A DNA stretch of 64,000 nucleotides from Roseivirga spongicola (GCF_001592965.1 NZ_LRPC01000012.1:310001-374000), one strand, 5' to 3'; counted from the stretch's first letter, positions 33,592 to 43,500 are shown. The notes: generated by a model from the sequence alone, not told the origin. A program made the numbers and translations.

Positions 33592-36300
33592 TCATTCAGA
33601 CCTTAATTTTTCAGCCGGATTGGCTATTGCAGCTCTCACCGATTCGTAGCTAATGGTGAATAGGGCAATACCAAAGGCAACCAATGCCGACACCAAGAAA
33701 ATTGACCAGTTCAAGTCTATGGTATTGGCCATTCCTTGTAGAATCTCTTCCGATAGAGCCCAGCCGACAGGTATTCCAATAACTATGGCAATAAAAATCA
33801 GCTTGATGAAGTCTTTAGCTAGCAATGTAAAAAGCCGGCTCACACTAGCTCCAAGCACTTTCCTAACACTTACTTCTTTGCTCCGTTGCTCAACAGTGTA
33901 GGCAGAAAGCGCGAAAAGGCCTAAGCAAGCCACGGTAATGGAAAGGATACTGAAGATAATAAAGATGTTCTTTGCCTTGAGCAGGCTTGTGTACATTCGC
34001 TCAAACCTATCGTCCATAAATGAATACCTGATAGGTTGATTAGGCTTAATGTTATCCCAAGTTTTACCAATGCTGCTAGTAACTTCAGCGAGTTCATTGG
34101 TGCTTATTTTAATCGAAATAGTATTAAAACCTTTTCCGCGAGTCATGGCCAAAGGTCTTACGTTAGTTGCCAGCGACTCAAAGTTGAAGTCTTTTACCAC
34201 GCCAATAATGGTTCGTTTATTGTTGAACATGTCTACCACTTGCTTTCCTATGGGGTCATCTAAAAGCAGTTGATTGAGCATACTTTCATTAATAATAATG
34301 GCTGAACTGTCAGAGGCTTGTTTGGTGAAGTTTCTGCCTTGGGTCAGTTTCATGCCCATAGTCTCAATATAGTCTTCGTCAACCCGCCAAGTGGCAGCTT
34401 CAAAGCTTGGATCTAGCTCTTTTCTTCCTTCGTTCCAAAAGGCCGCATTGGTTATTCGGCCTCCAGAGACAGGTAAATAGTCAGCTAGAGTGGCGCTAGA
34501 AATACCCGGAAGTCTCAATAATTCTTCCTTCAGTAAATCACGCTCTGATGCTTCTATGGTGTTGAGGCCGAGAATATTAATTACTTGATCTTTTTCATAA
34601 CCAAGCGATTGATTCATGTAATGGTTGAATTGCTTGTGTAGCACCAATGAGCAAATGACGAGAATAACCGTGGCGGTAAACTGAAAAACCACCATGCCAT
34701 TTCGAACTAGAGAATTTTTGCCACGGGTTTTTGTTTTGCCCTTAAGGGCATCTATTGGACTAAATCTGGAAAGGTAAAGGGCAGGGTATATTCCTGAAAT
34801 AAAACCAATAATGATAGCGGCCAGGGCCAGGCTAGGAATAAACCAGAAATTATTGACGGGCAATACTAAAGTTTTATCGGCTAATTGGTTGAAGGTAGGG
34901 AGTGCAATGCTAGCTATTGCTAAACCGAGGATGACTGAAATGAGACTGTAAAAAATTGATTCGACTAAAAACTGACGAATAAGTCCTGTTCTCACTGAAC
35001 CAACTACTTTTCTTAAACCAACTTCTTTAGCCCTCTGTATAGATTTTGCAGTGGAAAGATTGATGAAGTTTAGGCAGGCTAGCACAAGAATGATGAGTGC
35101 AATGCCTCCAAAAATCCAAACTAAATCCTCTTGTCCATGCTGCTGGTAGTCGCCAATTTCTTCAGGATTCAAGTGTACATTGGCTATGGGTTGTAAATAG
35201 AACGACCTGTAGTTGCGCATGTCGTCTAATTCAGACACACCTTCCGCAGCCAATAGGTCCATTACATAAGTGTCTCTAATTTCAACCAGTTTTTGCTCGA
35301 GTGCTTTCTTATTTGCTCCAGCTATGGTTTTTATGTAGAAAGTATAGTTAGAACAGCACCATCCTGTAGAGCCAGGGCCCGATTTTCGATCTTTTAAAGT
35401 GAGAATATAGTCACCTTGCAAATGGGTTGTGCTGGGTAGATCTTCCATTACCCCGCCAATAGTGTAAGGTTGATTTGAGTTGTCGTTTAGAATAAGCTGC
35501 TCGCCCACTGGATTGGTACCTGGAAAGAATTTCTCGGCCTTGCTTTTAGAAATGACTATTGAATTAGGCTGAGAGAGTGCTGTCTTTTGGTCGCCATAGA
35601 GCAAGGGTATTTCAAGAATTTCTAACAGCTCTGGGTCTGCATAAAAGAAGCCACTTTCATAGATGTTGTTGACCGATTCTTGCTTTCTGACGTGGTTCTC
35701 ACCTACATCGCCCCATTTCCAGAAAACTGTCTTTGCTACTAACTCTATTTCGGGGACATAGTCTTCTAGAATTGGCTTGAATGGTCCTTGTAAGTTAGTC
35801 CACCGACCAAAATCTCCCGCATTGGAGTATTGATTGGCAATTCTAAAAATCTGCTCCTGATGTCTGTAGTGTTTGTCGTAGCTCAGTTCGTGTCTCACAA
35901 AGAGTGAAATGAGAATACAAGCAGCAATGCCTATAGCAAAACCACCAATTTTAATGGAAGAGAAAACCTTTCTTCGAAGTAAAGTTCTCCATGATATTTT
36001 AAGAAAATGACCAATCATAAATGTTGCTGTTAAGTTTCTGAACTTTGTTGATTTGAGTGCAAAGGGGCGTAAGTAATGAATGACCTGAAACCAATAATTA
36101 CGCTTTGCCTTTCGTGTTGAATGTTTTTCTGCTGTTGAATAGAACTTCTCGTCCAAATCGCCCAGTACCTCTTCTGCCAGTTCATCTTTCAAGAACCAGA
36201 GCAGCAGCTTTTCAGCCAGGCGAGGAGGGGTACCCCCTTTTATTCTCCCAGAAGGGGGAAGGTTGGATTCAGAATTGATATGGTTTTTAGAGTTTTTCAT
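33592..36300 (-). CDS. FtsX/MacB-type ABC permease with N-terminal prefix domain
   Basis: 902 residues from the ATG at 36300. An in-frame ATG at 36369 would add 23 residues translated from a repeat element, so it is rejected. Plan as for the permease at 30533: prefix domain about 20-90, helix near 110-130, MacB periplasmic domain, FtsX core about 385-505, second periplasmic domain, and final FtsX core ending NPAEKLRSE. KSIQRAKEVGLRKVVGS and RSKEVSVRKVLGAS are the two conserved coupling-type loops that probably contact the ATPase. It lies between the PadR gene (108 bp away, with a repeat between) and the stub and second permease. Confidence 0.9.
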   Translation of the reverse strand: MKNSKNHINSESNLPPSGRIKGGTPPRLAEKLLLWFLKDELAEEVLGDLDEKFYSTAEKHSTRKAKRNYWFQVIHYLRPFALKSTKFRNLTATFMIGHFLKISWRTLLRRKVFSSIKIGGFAIGIAACILISLFVRHELSYDKHYRHQEQIFRIANQYSNAGDFGRWTNLQGPFKPILEDYVPEIELVAKTVFWKWGDVGENHVRKQESVNNIYESGFFYADPELLEILEIPLLYGDQKTALSQPNSIVISKSKAEKFFPGTNPVGEQLILNDNSNQPYTIGGVMEDLPSTTHLQGDYILTLKDRKSGPGSTGWCCSNYTFYIKTIAGANKKALEQKLVEIRDTYVMDLLAAEGVSELDDMRNYRSFYLQPIANVHLNPEEIGDYQQHGQEDLVWIFGGIALIILVLACLNFINLSTAKSIQRAKEVGLRKVVGSVRTGLIRQFLVESIFYSLISVILGLAIASIALPTFNQLADKTLVLPVNNFWFIPSLALAAIIIGFISGIYPALYLSRFSPIDALKGKTKTRGKNSLVRNGMVVFQFTATVILVICSLVLHKQFNHYMNQSLGYEKDQVINILGLNTIEASERDLLKEELLRLPGISSATLADYLPVSGGRITNAAFWNEGRKELDPSFEAATWRVDEDYIETMGMKLTQGRNFTKQASDSSAIIINESMLNQLLLDDPIGKQVVDMFNNKRTIIGVVKDFNFESLATNVRPLAMTRGKGFNTISIKISTNELAEVTSSIGKTWDNIKPNQPIRYSFMDDRFERMYTSLLKAKNIFIIFSILSITVACLGLFALSAYTVEQRSKEVSVRKVLGASVSRLFTLLAKDFIKLIFIAIVIGIPVGWALSEEILQGMANTIDLNWSIFLVSALVAFGIALFTISYESVRAAIANPAEKLRSE

Positions 36301-36312
36301 TTTTTTATGAGG

Positions 36313-36407
36313 CGTCATTGAGAGAAAGAAAAGATGTGCAACAATCTTTTCTGACAAAGCAATCTCCATATTGAAAGAGAGAGACTGCTTCGTTCCTCGC
36401 AGTGACG
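36313..36407. repeat. CGTCATTG-type palindromic repeat
   Basis: CGTCATTGAGAG at 36313 and CCTCGCAGTGACG at 36395-36407 form the inverted ends; AAGCAATCTC and GAGACTGCTTCGTT form the inner inverted pair. It separates the PadR gene from its permease. Confidence 0.75.
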
Positions 36408-36408
36408 T

Positions 36409-36750
36409 TTAAAAATTGAACTTCAAATTCCCAGCAAAAGCAGGAAACTGATTCCAAAGCGACATTTTAAAGTCTCTAGATTCTTCCAAAACCCGCTGAC
36501 CAGACGCTGTAATGGTATATATCCGTTTTCTTCTTCCGCCTCTTTCTGCTGTGGCTCCACTCATTTCAGAACTTAAAAAGCCTTTTTCACCAAGTCTGTT
36601 GAGCGTAGAATGCACCGCACCTATAGAGACTGCACGCTGAGTTTGCGATTCAAACTCTTCCGCAATTCTGAATGCATAGGCTTCTTTATCTAAGATTCCC
36701 ACTAAAAGCAGTAGAGTCTCCTCAAAATCACCAAGTTTAGTTTCTTTCAT
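36409..36750 (-). CDS. PadR-family transcriptional regulator
   Basis: 113-residue winged-helix regulator. The N-terminal PadR domain (about 8-85) shows ETLLLLVGILDKEAYAFRIAEEF, SIGAVHSTLNRLGEKGFLSS and the wing GGRRKRIYTITASGQ, followed by a short dimer helix. It probably represses itself and the two downstream permeases until a ligand or membrane stress releases it. A long inverted repeat at 36758-36816 lies directly upstream. The same pairing (PadR then permease) occurs at 46390-46710. Confidence 0.93.
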   Translation of the reverse strand: MKETKLGDFEETLLLLVGILDKEAYAFRIAEEFESQTQRAVSIGAVHSTLNRLGEKGFLSSEMSGATAERGGRRKRIYTITASGQRVLEESRDFKMSLWNQFPAFAGNLKFNF

Positions 36751-36757
36751 ACGTTAC

Positions 36758-36816
36758 TTACTAAATTGTAGAACAAATATATAGATGTAAAATTGATATG
36801 TTCTACTTTTTAGTAA
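36758..36816 (-). promoter_or_regulatory. candidate PadR operator (long inverted repeat)
   Basis: TTACTAAATTGTAGAACA at 36758-36775 faces TGTTCTACTTTTTAGTAA at 36799-36816, 16 of 18 positions pairing, 23 bp apart, starting 7 bp upstream of the PadR start codon. Position and symmetry suit autorepression. Confidence 0.65.
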
Positions 36817-36901
36817 TAAATCTGATTTAGTTAGTGGAAGCTTCGGAATAGATTAGGGTTTTATATATTTCGAACTGCAAATAAGAAAGCCTCAAGTATT
36901 T

Positions 36902-37699
36902 GTGAATAAGCACTATCCGTTCGACCCTTCTTTTAAACACCATCTGCTGATTGCTGCGGGCTTAACTATATGGGTTTTTGCCTTTTTGTTTTTTACTGAG
37001 CCTTTAGATGTTGGTGAGCTTACCGACAAAGAGAAGTTATTGTACTTGCCTGTTTATGGACTCTTTAACTCAGCTTGTTACGTACTGACTTTGCCGTTTC
37101 AATACTGGTGGTGGCGAAAGCAAAAACAGAAGTGGTCTCTCACTGCTGAAGTACTTCAGCTTGGGCTTTTAACCGTTACTTGTTTTCTGGTTTCTAGACT
37201 GGTCTACTATTATATAGTGATGGATGCTCATCCTAATGCCTATACTCTTGGATACTTCGCTACTCATATTTATTTACCTGCAATTGCGACTATTCTCCCA
37301 ATAATTGCCATAGGTAGATGGTCATTTGGGAAGTACAAAGAGAAGCAGTTGGAAGATAAGAAGATTGAAATTCAGGGCGCAGGTAGCTATGAAGGTTTGC
37401 GGCTCCATTTAAGTGATCTCATTTGTATTCAGTCGGCCGACAATTATGTAGAAGTAGCTTATTTAGTTCAAGGCGAAGTGAAGAAACAACTGATCCGAAA
37501 TAAGCTTTCAGAAGTGGAGGCGAATAGGCCAGAGTTGATTCGAACTCACCGTTCTTTTCTAGTAAATCCTACTCATTTTATACAGTGGAAAACGGGAAAT
37601 AGAAAGTTGTTTATGATGCTTTCTTCAGATTTAGAAGTTCCTGTTTCAAAAACTTATCAGCAAGCGGTAGAAGTAGCCGTCAATTCTACCACAGAATAG
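36902..37699 (+). CDS. membrane LytTR-domain transcriptional regulator
   Basis: 265-residue protein with a GTG start. Four membrane helices (about 13-33, 47-67, 80-103 and 118-140) precede a LytTR DNA-binding domain (about 165-255) with the signatures ICIQSADNYVEV, RNKLSEVE, IRTHRSFLVNP and VPVSKTYQQ. Such membrane LytTR proteins occur in Bacteroidota beside transporters and peptidases. It diverges from the PadR gene and precedes the S41 peptidase, which has its own promoter. Confidence 0.9.
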   Translation: MNKHYPFDPSFKHHLLIAAGLTIWVFAFLFFTEPLDVGELTDKEKLLYLPVYGLFNSACYVLTLPFQYWWWRKQKQKWSLTAEVLQLGLLTVTCFLVSRLVYYYIVMDAHPNAYTLGYFATHIYLPAIATILPIIAIGRWSFGKYKEKQLEDKKIEIQGAGSYEGLRLHLSDLICIQSADNYVEVAYLVQGEVKKQLIRNKLSEVEANRPELIRTHRSFLVNPTHFIQWKTGNRKLFMMLSSDLEVPVSKTYQQAVEVAVNSTTE

Positions 37700-37752
37700 T
37701 GGTGTTTCGCCCCAAAGCCTTCTAAATAGGTTTAAAGGGCGATTTCTGTTTG

Positions 37753-37760
37753 TACGTTTG
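37753..37760 (+). promoter_or_regulatory. -7 promoter element of the S41 peptidase gene
   Basis: TACGTTTG is an exact match to TAnnTTTG and sits 42 bp before the ATG at 37803. The TTG of this element could be mistaken for a start codon. Confidence 0.6.
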
Positions 37761-37802
37761 AGTCATCAGTCAATCGAAGTTTCGCAACAAAAACAAACAG
37801 AA

Positions 37803-39050
37803 ATGAAAAAGCTACTTACACTAATCGCATTATTTACCATCACTCTTTCGCTACAATCACAGTCCGAATGTGACTGTAAACCTGAGTTAGATTTTGTCTA
37901 TGAACAGATGCAAGATATCTCGTCTTTTAAAGATCAGATAAAGGGGGATAGACGAGACGAATTTGAACAGACTTACCAGAGTTTGAGGACACAAATGTCA
38001 GGCTCGATGACGCTATCTGATTGCTTTTGGCAACTCAATCAATTGATGTCTTTGGTGAATGATAAGCACGCTGAAATTTTTGGAAAGAAGCCAGGTTTTG
38101 AGGCAGAGAGAATTTACGATTCAGCTTTTATTGAAGCGTACAGAGCTTCTGACAATTTTATCAATTTCCCTAAAATAAACCGTGACTTGGATGAGCTTCA
38201 AACCTACCTTAAGACGAAAGCGGTAGATGACATAGAGGGCATTTATAATATTGGTAGTAAAATGAAAATGGGTGTTTATCGAGTTAATGAAACGGATAGT
38301 TTGGTGGGAGTAATACTCAGTTCTGAATTAGGTATTTGGGAGCCTGGGCATATTTACGCTTACATTAAAGAAACAGATAGACCAGCTCATTATGATATGG
38401 CCGTTTATGGTCAAACCCGAAAGAATTTAATGTATGCTAAAGCTCAGTTTTTTGATAATGGAATGCTGCTTTCTAATGTGATTAAAGAAGACTTTGGGAA
38501 GAGCTATAGTTTGATCCAAAAGAATCAGGAAGAGGGCTATCAATTGGCTTACGTGGCAGACGATGTTCAGTACGTTTGGCTTACTAGCTTCAGCAGAACA
38601 AAGATGGCTCAAAAGCGAGATGCTCTGATCGAACAGATTAATAATGAGTTAAAGGCATCTAACCTGATCATCGATTTACGGAACAATGGTGGAGGAGCGG
38701 ACAAAATATCTCTACCTATATTGAAGGCGCTCAAAAAGAAATCGGTTAGCATTTACGTGATTACCAACTTCTATACTGGGTCTAATGCTGAAATGACTAC
38801 CGTAAGGTTAAAGGAGAAATTCGATGCTATTCAATTGGGTCAGAGAACTTATGGCGCTATTAGTTACGGTTCTAATTATGGCAAAACTTATCACTCACCT
38901 TCCGGACTGTTTAGCTTTTACCCAACCGATATGCGCCAAAAGCAATTCATAGACTATGAAGAAGTTGGCGTGGAACCCGATGTTCAGCTTACTCAGGAAA
39001 AAGACTGGATTGAGCAGACTTTAGAATTCATTGAAGGTCAGAATTATTAG
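37803..39050 (+). CDS. S41-family (C-terminal processing type) peptidase
   Basis: Exported serine protease-like protein of 415 residues from the ATG at 37803, which opens the signal peptide MKKLLTLIALFTITLSLQSQ. The C-terminal half has the S41 fold: VQYVWLTSFSRTKM, NLIIDLRNNGGGADKI, the nucleophile serine in FYTGSNAEMT, and GQRTYGAISYG. No PDZ domain is evident. The usual lysine partner cannot be assigned with certainty, so activity is probable rather than shown. An intrinsic terminator at 39208-39233 ends the unit. Confidence 0.85.
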   Translation: MKKLLTLIALFTITLSLQSQSECDCKPELDFVYEQMQDISSFKDQIKGDRRDEFEQTYQSLRTQMSGSMTLSDCFWQLNQLMSLVNDKHAEIFGKKPGFEAERIYDSAFIEAYRASDNFINFPKINRDLDELQTYLKTKAVDDIEGIYNIGSKMKMGVYRVNETDSLVGVILSSELGIWEPGHIYAYIKETDRPAHYDMAVYGQTRKNLMYAKAQFFDNGMLLSNVIKEDFGKSYSLIQKNQEEGYQLAYVADDVQYVWLTSFSRTKMAQKRDALIEQINNELKASNLIIDLRNNGGGADKISLPILKALKKKSVSIYVITNFYTGSNAEMTTVRLKEKFDAIQLGQRTYGAISYGSNYGKTYHSPSGLFSFYPTDMRQKQFIDYEEVGVEPDVQLTQEKDWIEQTLEFIEGQNY

Positions 39051-39064
39051 AACGTCATTCCAGA

Positions 39065-39100
39065 ATTTTTCTTCCAAAATTTCAGCAATGGAAGAAAAAT
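39065..39100 (+). other. 11-bp hairpin after the peptidase gene
   Basis: ATTTTTCTTCC pairs perfectly with GGAAGAAAAAT over a 14-nt loop, flanked by GTCATTCC and CAGGAATC, so it resembles the CATTCC-ended repeats more than a terminator. Confidence 0.5.
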
Positions 39101-39207
39101 ATCAGGAATCTCAAGGAATAAATAATAGTTGTTTACTTGAGCACTATTTAATCATCCTTATAAAATTTCTGGTGAAACATGTTTGACTGATATGTTAGCT
39201 AGGTAAG

Positions 39208-39233
39208 AAGCCGCCCGTAAGGGTGGCTTTTTT
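39208..39233 (+). terminator. intrinsic terminator
   Basis: AAGCCGCCC and GGGTGGCTT form a 9-bp stem (one G-U) with a GTAA loop followed by T4, on the plus strand after the peptidase gene. It also overlaps the stop codon of the minus-strand gene at 39232. Confidence 0.85.
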
Positions 39234-39645
39234 AATTACTTCTAACTTCAATAATTTGATTTGAGGCATAGGAATCCTCTAGTTTCTTTTTTAATGCTTG
39301 CCAAGTCAAATTCATGATTGAGGAATTGTGAAGACTTGTTGTATCTATAAACTCTTTTAAGAACCAAGGCTCTACTACTCTAAAGTTTGGATGGTCAGAC
39401 AATTCAACTTCAACTGTTTGTCCATTTCTCTTATAAAACCCACATTGAGTGCCATGAAATGAGTATTTCCACTCACTATTAAGTTGTCCAGTTCTTGGAA
39501 TGTTTTTATTTCCCACCCATACCAACTCATCGTAGTGTTGCCTATCTTGGATATCCAAATCGAACTTGCCTCCTAATTCGAATATGAGTTTCTTACAAAG
39601 AACCCTAAAATCTGCAACAGCATTTATTAAGTCTTCATCTTTCAT
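39232..39645 (-). CDS. hypothetical protein, possibly DUF6896-like
   Basis: Soluble 137-residue protein that I do not recognise with certainty. A central WKYSFHGTQCGFYKRNGQTVEVEL segment, split here as SFHGTQCGFYKR and QTVEVEL, and a C-terminal helical WQALKKKLEDS stretch recall DUF6896 proteins, some of which behave like immunity proteins. No signal peptide or membrane helix. It is AT-rich and lies in a small island with a HEPN-like gene, separated by 195 bp of structured sequence, which suggests an accessory cassette. Confidence 0.6.
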   Translation of the reverse strand: MKDEDLINAVADFRVLCKKLIFELGGKFDLDIQDRQHYDELVWVGNKNIPRTGQLNSEWKYSFHGTQCGFYKRNGQTVEVELSDHPNFRVVEPWFLKEFIDTTSLHNSSIMNLTWQALKKKLEDSYASNQIIEVRSN

Positions 39646-39840
39646 TTTCTAATGTGAGCTTTTAGTATATGATAAGTAGGGCAGTAGAAAGCAATAAACT
39701 TTCAAATTTGCACTAAGCCGAAACGTTGTATTTTGTTTTTATCTTATTCATATTAAAGGCCAAATCAAGGATTTGGCGGTGTTAGTAAATAGCAATGAAC
39801 TTTCCTAAACCACAGAATGCCCTATTTGCTATATACAGTG
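39646..39840. repeat. structured spacer between two cassette-like genes
   Basis: Contains a perfect hairpin GCCAAATC/GATTTGGC (39759-39777) and an 11-bp inverted repeat, GTAAATAGCAA at 39785-39795 against TTGCTATATAC at 39826-39836 (10 of 11). AACGTTG lies at 39723 and TGTTAG at 39780. The layout is like a folded cassette-end site. Confidence 0.5.
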
Positions 39841-40338
39841 TTATTTTCTATATTTTCCTTCATTCATTTGGCTTTCAATATATTCTTTCAGTGTACGAGA
39901 GATTTGTTTAAGTGCACCAGTGCTTGAAACTAATTGGTCTTTTTCATAAGCATATCTCCATTTGATGAAGTCTCCTTTTATTTCATCTAAATGCTCTGAA
40001 ATTTCATTCTTGTATTTATGAGAGTATAATTTTGAAATCTCTGACTGGTCTGCATCAGGAAGCTTTTTAAATAGTTTCAGCAAGTCATGTTTATTATCTC
40101 TTATCGTGCTTATTGAGCGTTCATATTCAGGATATCCGGGCTTATCAATTAAGTTAAATTCAGTTGTTACGAATAAGCACTTGATATAGAGTTCTATTGA
40201 GAATGCATAGTTGACAATTAGTGCCCTGGTTTTATTTTCTTCTTGAATGAGTTCAGCAGTTTCATAAAACTCTGTCGCATCGAGATAAATCATTGGATCA
40301 ATACCCCTAGATTTTATTTTTTTTGGTGGTTCATTCAT
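39841..40338 (-). CDS. HEPN-like hypothetical protein
   Basis: Soluble, helical, 165-residue protein. The stretch ALIVNYAFSIELYIKCLF followed by NKHDLLKLFKKL and FIKWRYAYE has the four-helix pattern of HEPN-domain proteins (nucleotide- or RNA-linked, often in defence or toxin loci). The catalytic RX4-6H motif of HEPN ribonucleases is not present, so an RNase role is not supported. Its start is close to an AACGTTAGC element. AT-rich like its neighbour. Confidence 0.6.
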   Translation of the reverse strand: MNEPPKKIKSRGIDPMIYLDATEFYETAELIQEENKTRALIVNYAFSIELYIKCLFVTTEFNLIDKPGYPEYERSISTIRDNKHDLLKLFKKLPDADQSEISKLYSHKYKNEISEHLDEIKGDFIKWRYAYEKDQLVSSTGALKQISRTLKEYIESQMNEGKYRK

Positions 40339-40440
40339 AATTGAAGATAACGTTAGCTACCGCGCTCTTTTAAGCGCCTTTATCCTCAGTAATTTATAAA
40401 AAACTCACGTTAGCCAACCAATTTTCAAGGGCTAACGTGC
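40339..40440 (-). terminator. minus-strand hairpin with T-run and repeated GCTAACGT motifs
   Basis: CACGTTAGCC (40406-40415) pairs perfectly with GGCTAACGTG (40430-40439). Read on the minus strand the stem is followed by AGTTTTTTAT, so it can terminate minus-strand transcription. A second GCTAACGT lies at 40345-40352 beside a GCGCT/AGCGC hairpin. The two motifs bracket the right edge of the island. Confidence 0.6.
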
Positions 40441-40529
40441 ACTTTCCCCAAAACACTAACCACTTAAAGAAAACCATTTAAGTCAACTCTATGGCTTGGA
40501 GTATCTTTAAGTCAATCATTCTTTGTTTT

Positions 40530-43500
40530 ATGAAAATACTCAAGCTTTCTCTTTCTGTGTTTTGTCTGTTTTTGTTCAGTCTAGCGCAGGCGCAAACAGA
40601 TCTTTCACTTTTCAAGTCAATGGAGCCTCGTTCTATTGGTCCTGCCGGAATGTCGGGTCGTGTTACTGCAATAGATGTGGTAAGGCACAACCGAAACGTC
40701 ATCTACATTGGTACTGCCTCAGGCGGTGTTTGGAAATCTACCAGTGCTGGAACCGAATGGGAGCCCATTTTCGATGATCAGGAAGTAGCTTCTATTGGAG
40801 CCTTGGCTATCGACCCATCGAACCCAAGTGTAATCTGGGTAGGAACGGGAGAGGGAAACCCTAGAAACTCTCTGAATTCTGGCTATGGTTTATATCGAAG
40901 CTTAGATGCCGGAAGAACCTGGCAGCATATGGGGCTCGAAAAGACTCGTAATATCCACCGAGTAATTGTTCACCCAAACGACCCTAAAACTGTTTGGGTA
41001 GGCGCCATTGGTTCTCCATGGGGAGAGCACGAAGAGCGAGGAGTCTTTAAAACTACCGATGGTGGTAAAACCTGGAAAAAGGTGCTTTATGGAGGTCCTG
41101 GTGTAGGAACTGCCGATTTGGTCCTAGACCCAAGCAATCCAAATAAACTGATTGCTGCCATGTGGGAGCACCGCAGATATCCTTGGTTTTTCAATTCTGG
41201 AGGCCCTGCATCGGGTATTTATATCTCTCACGATGGTGGTGAAACCTGGGACAGAAAGACATCGGAAGATGGTTTGCCTAAGGGTGATTTAGGTAGAATT
41301 GGACTGGCTATTGCACCTTCTATGCCCGATAGAGTTTACGCTTATGTGGAGTCTAAAGAGAATGCAATCTACAGATCGGATAATGGAGGGGTAGATTGGT
41401 ATAGAATCTCTAATAGAGGCGATAGAGGAATTGGTAACCGTCCGTTTTACTATGCTGAAATCTACGTTGACCCGAAGAATGAAAACAGAGTTTATTCCAT
41501 TCATACTTATGTCACCTCAAGTGAAGATGGCGGAAAGAGCTTCAATACTTTCGTAAACCCAGGCTATGTTCATGTAGATAATCACGCCTATTACATTCAT
41601 CCAGATGATCCGAATTTCATAGTACTCGGAAATGATGGCGGCTTGGTAATCAGTACCGATAGAGGAGGTAGCTGGCAGTATTCGGAGAACCTACCGATTG
41701 GTCAGTTCTACCATGTGAATTACGATATGGAAACGCCCTACAATGTAATGGGCGGCATGCAAGACAATGGTGCTTGGTTAGGCCCAAGCCAATTATTGAA
41801 GCAAGGTGGAATCAGAAATAGTTATTGGGAAAGAATTGTTGGTGGCGATGGTTTCGATGTGGTGCCTGACCCACTAAACCCAAGATACGGATACTCACTA
41901 AGCCAAGGAGCGAACATTCAAAGATACGATCGCGAAACCGGAGAAATGCGTGGTATTAGGCCAGAGCATCCAGAGGGTGAAGACTTAAGATGGAATTGGA
42001 ATGCTGGAGTAAATGTAGATCCACACGATAAGAAGACGGTTTACATTGGTGCTCAGTACCTTTTCAAATCGAGTGATTATGGCTTGAACTGGGAAATCAT
42101 TTCACCAGACCTGACTACTAACAATCCTGAAAAGCAAGATCAGATCAATACTGGTGGACTGAACTATGATAATACAGGTGCAGAAATGCATACAACCATC
42201 ACCGTGATTGAGCCAAGCACAAAAACTGAAGGTATGATTTGGGTCGGTACAGACGATGGAAATGTACAGTTGACTAGAGATGGTGGTAAAACATGGGCAA
42301 ACAGTGCCGGTAAATTCCCGGGCTTACCTGAGGCCACTTGGGTACAGCAAATCAAGGCAAGTACTTATGATGAAGCGACAGCCTTCGTAGTTTTCGATGA
42401 TCACAGAAGAGATAATTGGTCACCTTACGTTTACCAAACAACTAACTACGGAAGAACTTGGAAGCGCATTGTAAATGAAGACGATGTGTTCGGTTTCGCT
42501 TTGTCTTTCGTTCAAGATCCAATTGAGCCAAACCTGATGTTCTTAGGTACCGAAGGCGGTCTGTATGTGAGCATGGACGGTAGTGAAACTTGGGAAAAAT
42601 GGACGCATGGCTATCCAACGGTTCCAACAATGGATTTGGCTATTCACCCGAGAGAGCATGACTTAATAATCGGTACTTTCGGTAGGGCCATCTGGATTTT
42701 AGATGACATCAGACCTATTCGTGAAGCAACTACCATGGGGATGAAGAAACTGAAAGATCAGACAGTTCATTTGTTTGAAATTCCTGATGCCACTAATGCT
42801 ATTGTAGGGCCTTATTGGGGTTACAGAAGTACTGGTAACGGAATGTTCTTTGGAGAAAATAAGCCATTCAGCGCAGCCATTAGCTACTACGTAAAAGAGA
42901 AAAAAGGTAAGGTGAAAATGGAAATTTCTGACCAGTCTGGTAAAGTGGTGAGAACCAGATACTACACTCCAGATGCAGGATTGAATAGAGTATATTGGGG
43001 TTTTGAGACTGATGGAATTCGAAGCCCAGGTTCTAGACAGCCGAGCGGAAACGAAGTGACTCCACCAAGTGGCTATGATGCTTTGCCAGGCACCTACAAT
43101 GTAAAACTGACTTATAACGGTCAATCTTCCATTCAGTCAATAAACCTCTTAAGAGATGAAAGAGTAGAGGGTTGGGATACTGCTGCTTTGCAAGAAAAGC
43201 AGGCCTTTATTACTAAGTACTATAATTTATCGAACGAGGTAACTGAGGCCGTTGATAGGCTCAATGAGGCGCAGGAAATTGTTGGGAAGGTTCAGCAGCT
43301 AGATGAAGACAATAAAGAACTTCAGGCAAAGTCTAAAGAAGTAAAACAGAAGTTGGCTGAATTAAGAAAGCTTTTCTACTCAGAGCCTGTGCAAGGAAAT
43401 CGTGGAGATGATAGCCCAATTACAAGTCAGCTTAGAAATGTAAGGGGAAAAGTAGGAGGGAGCTATACTCCTGTTTCTCAGGCTGCGGAATATGCTTACG

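Noticed and set aside
36301-36369. N-terminal extension of the permease at 33592
   Set aside because: The 23 extra residues come from the palindromic repeat, and the downstream ATG gives a start equal to that of the sister permease.
33219-36407. CRISPR array
   Set aside because: Repeats are few, long, palindromic, unevenly spaced and lack uniform spacers; no cas genes.
39841-40338. Active HEPN ribonuclease toxin
   Set aside because: The RX4-6H motif is missing and no antitoxin-like nucleotidyltransferase is adjacent.
39646-40440. Confirmed integron attC sites
   Set aside because: The GCTAACG motifs do not fit GTTRRRY/RYYYAAC exactly and no integrase is in the window; kept only as a finding to test.
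42699-43124. 141-codon open frame antisense to the propeller gene
   Set aside because: It is the mirror of a well-supported coding frame, lacks a ribosome site and matches no pattern.
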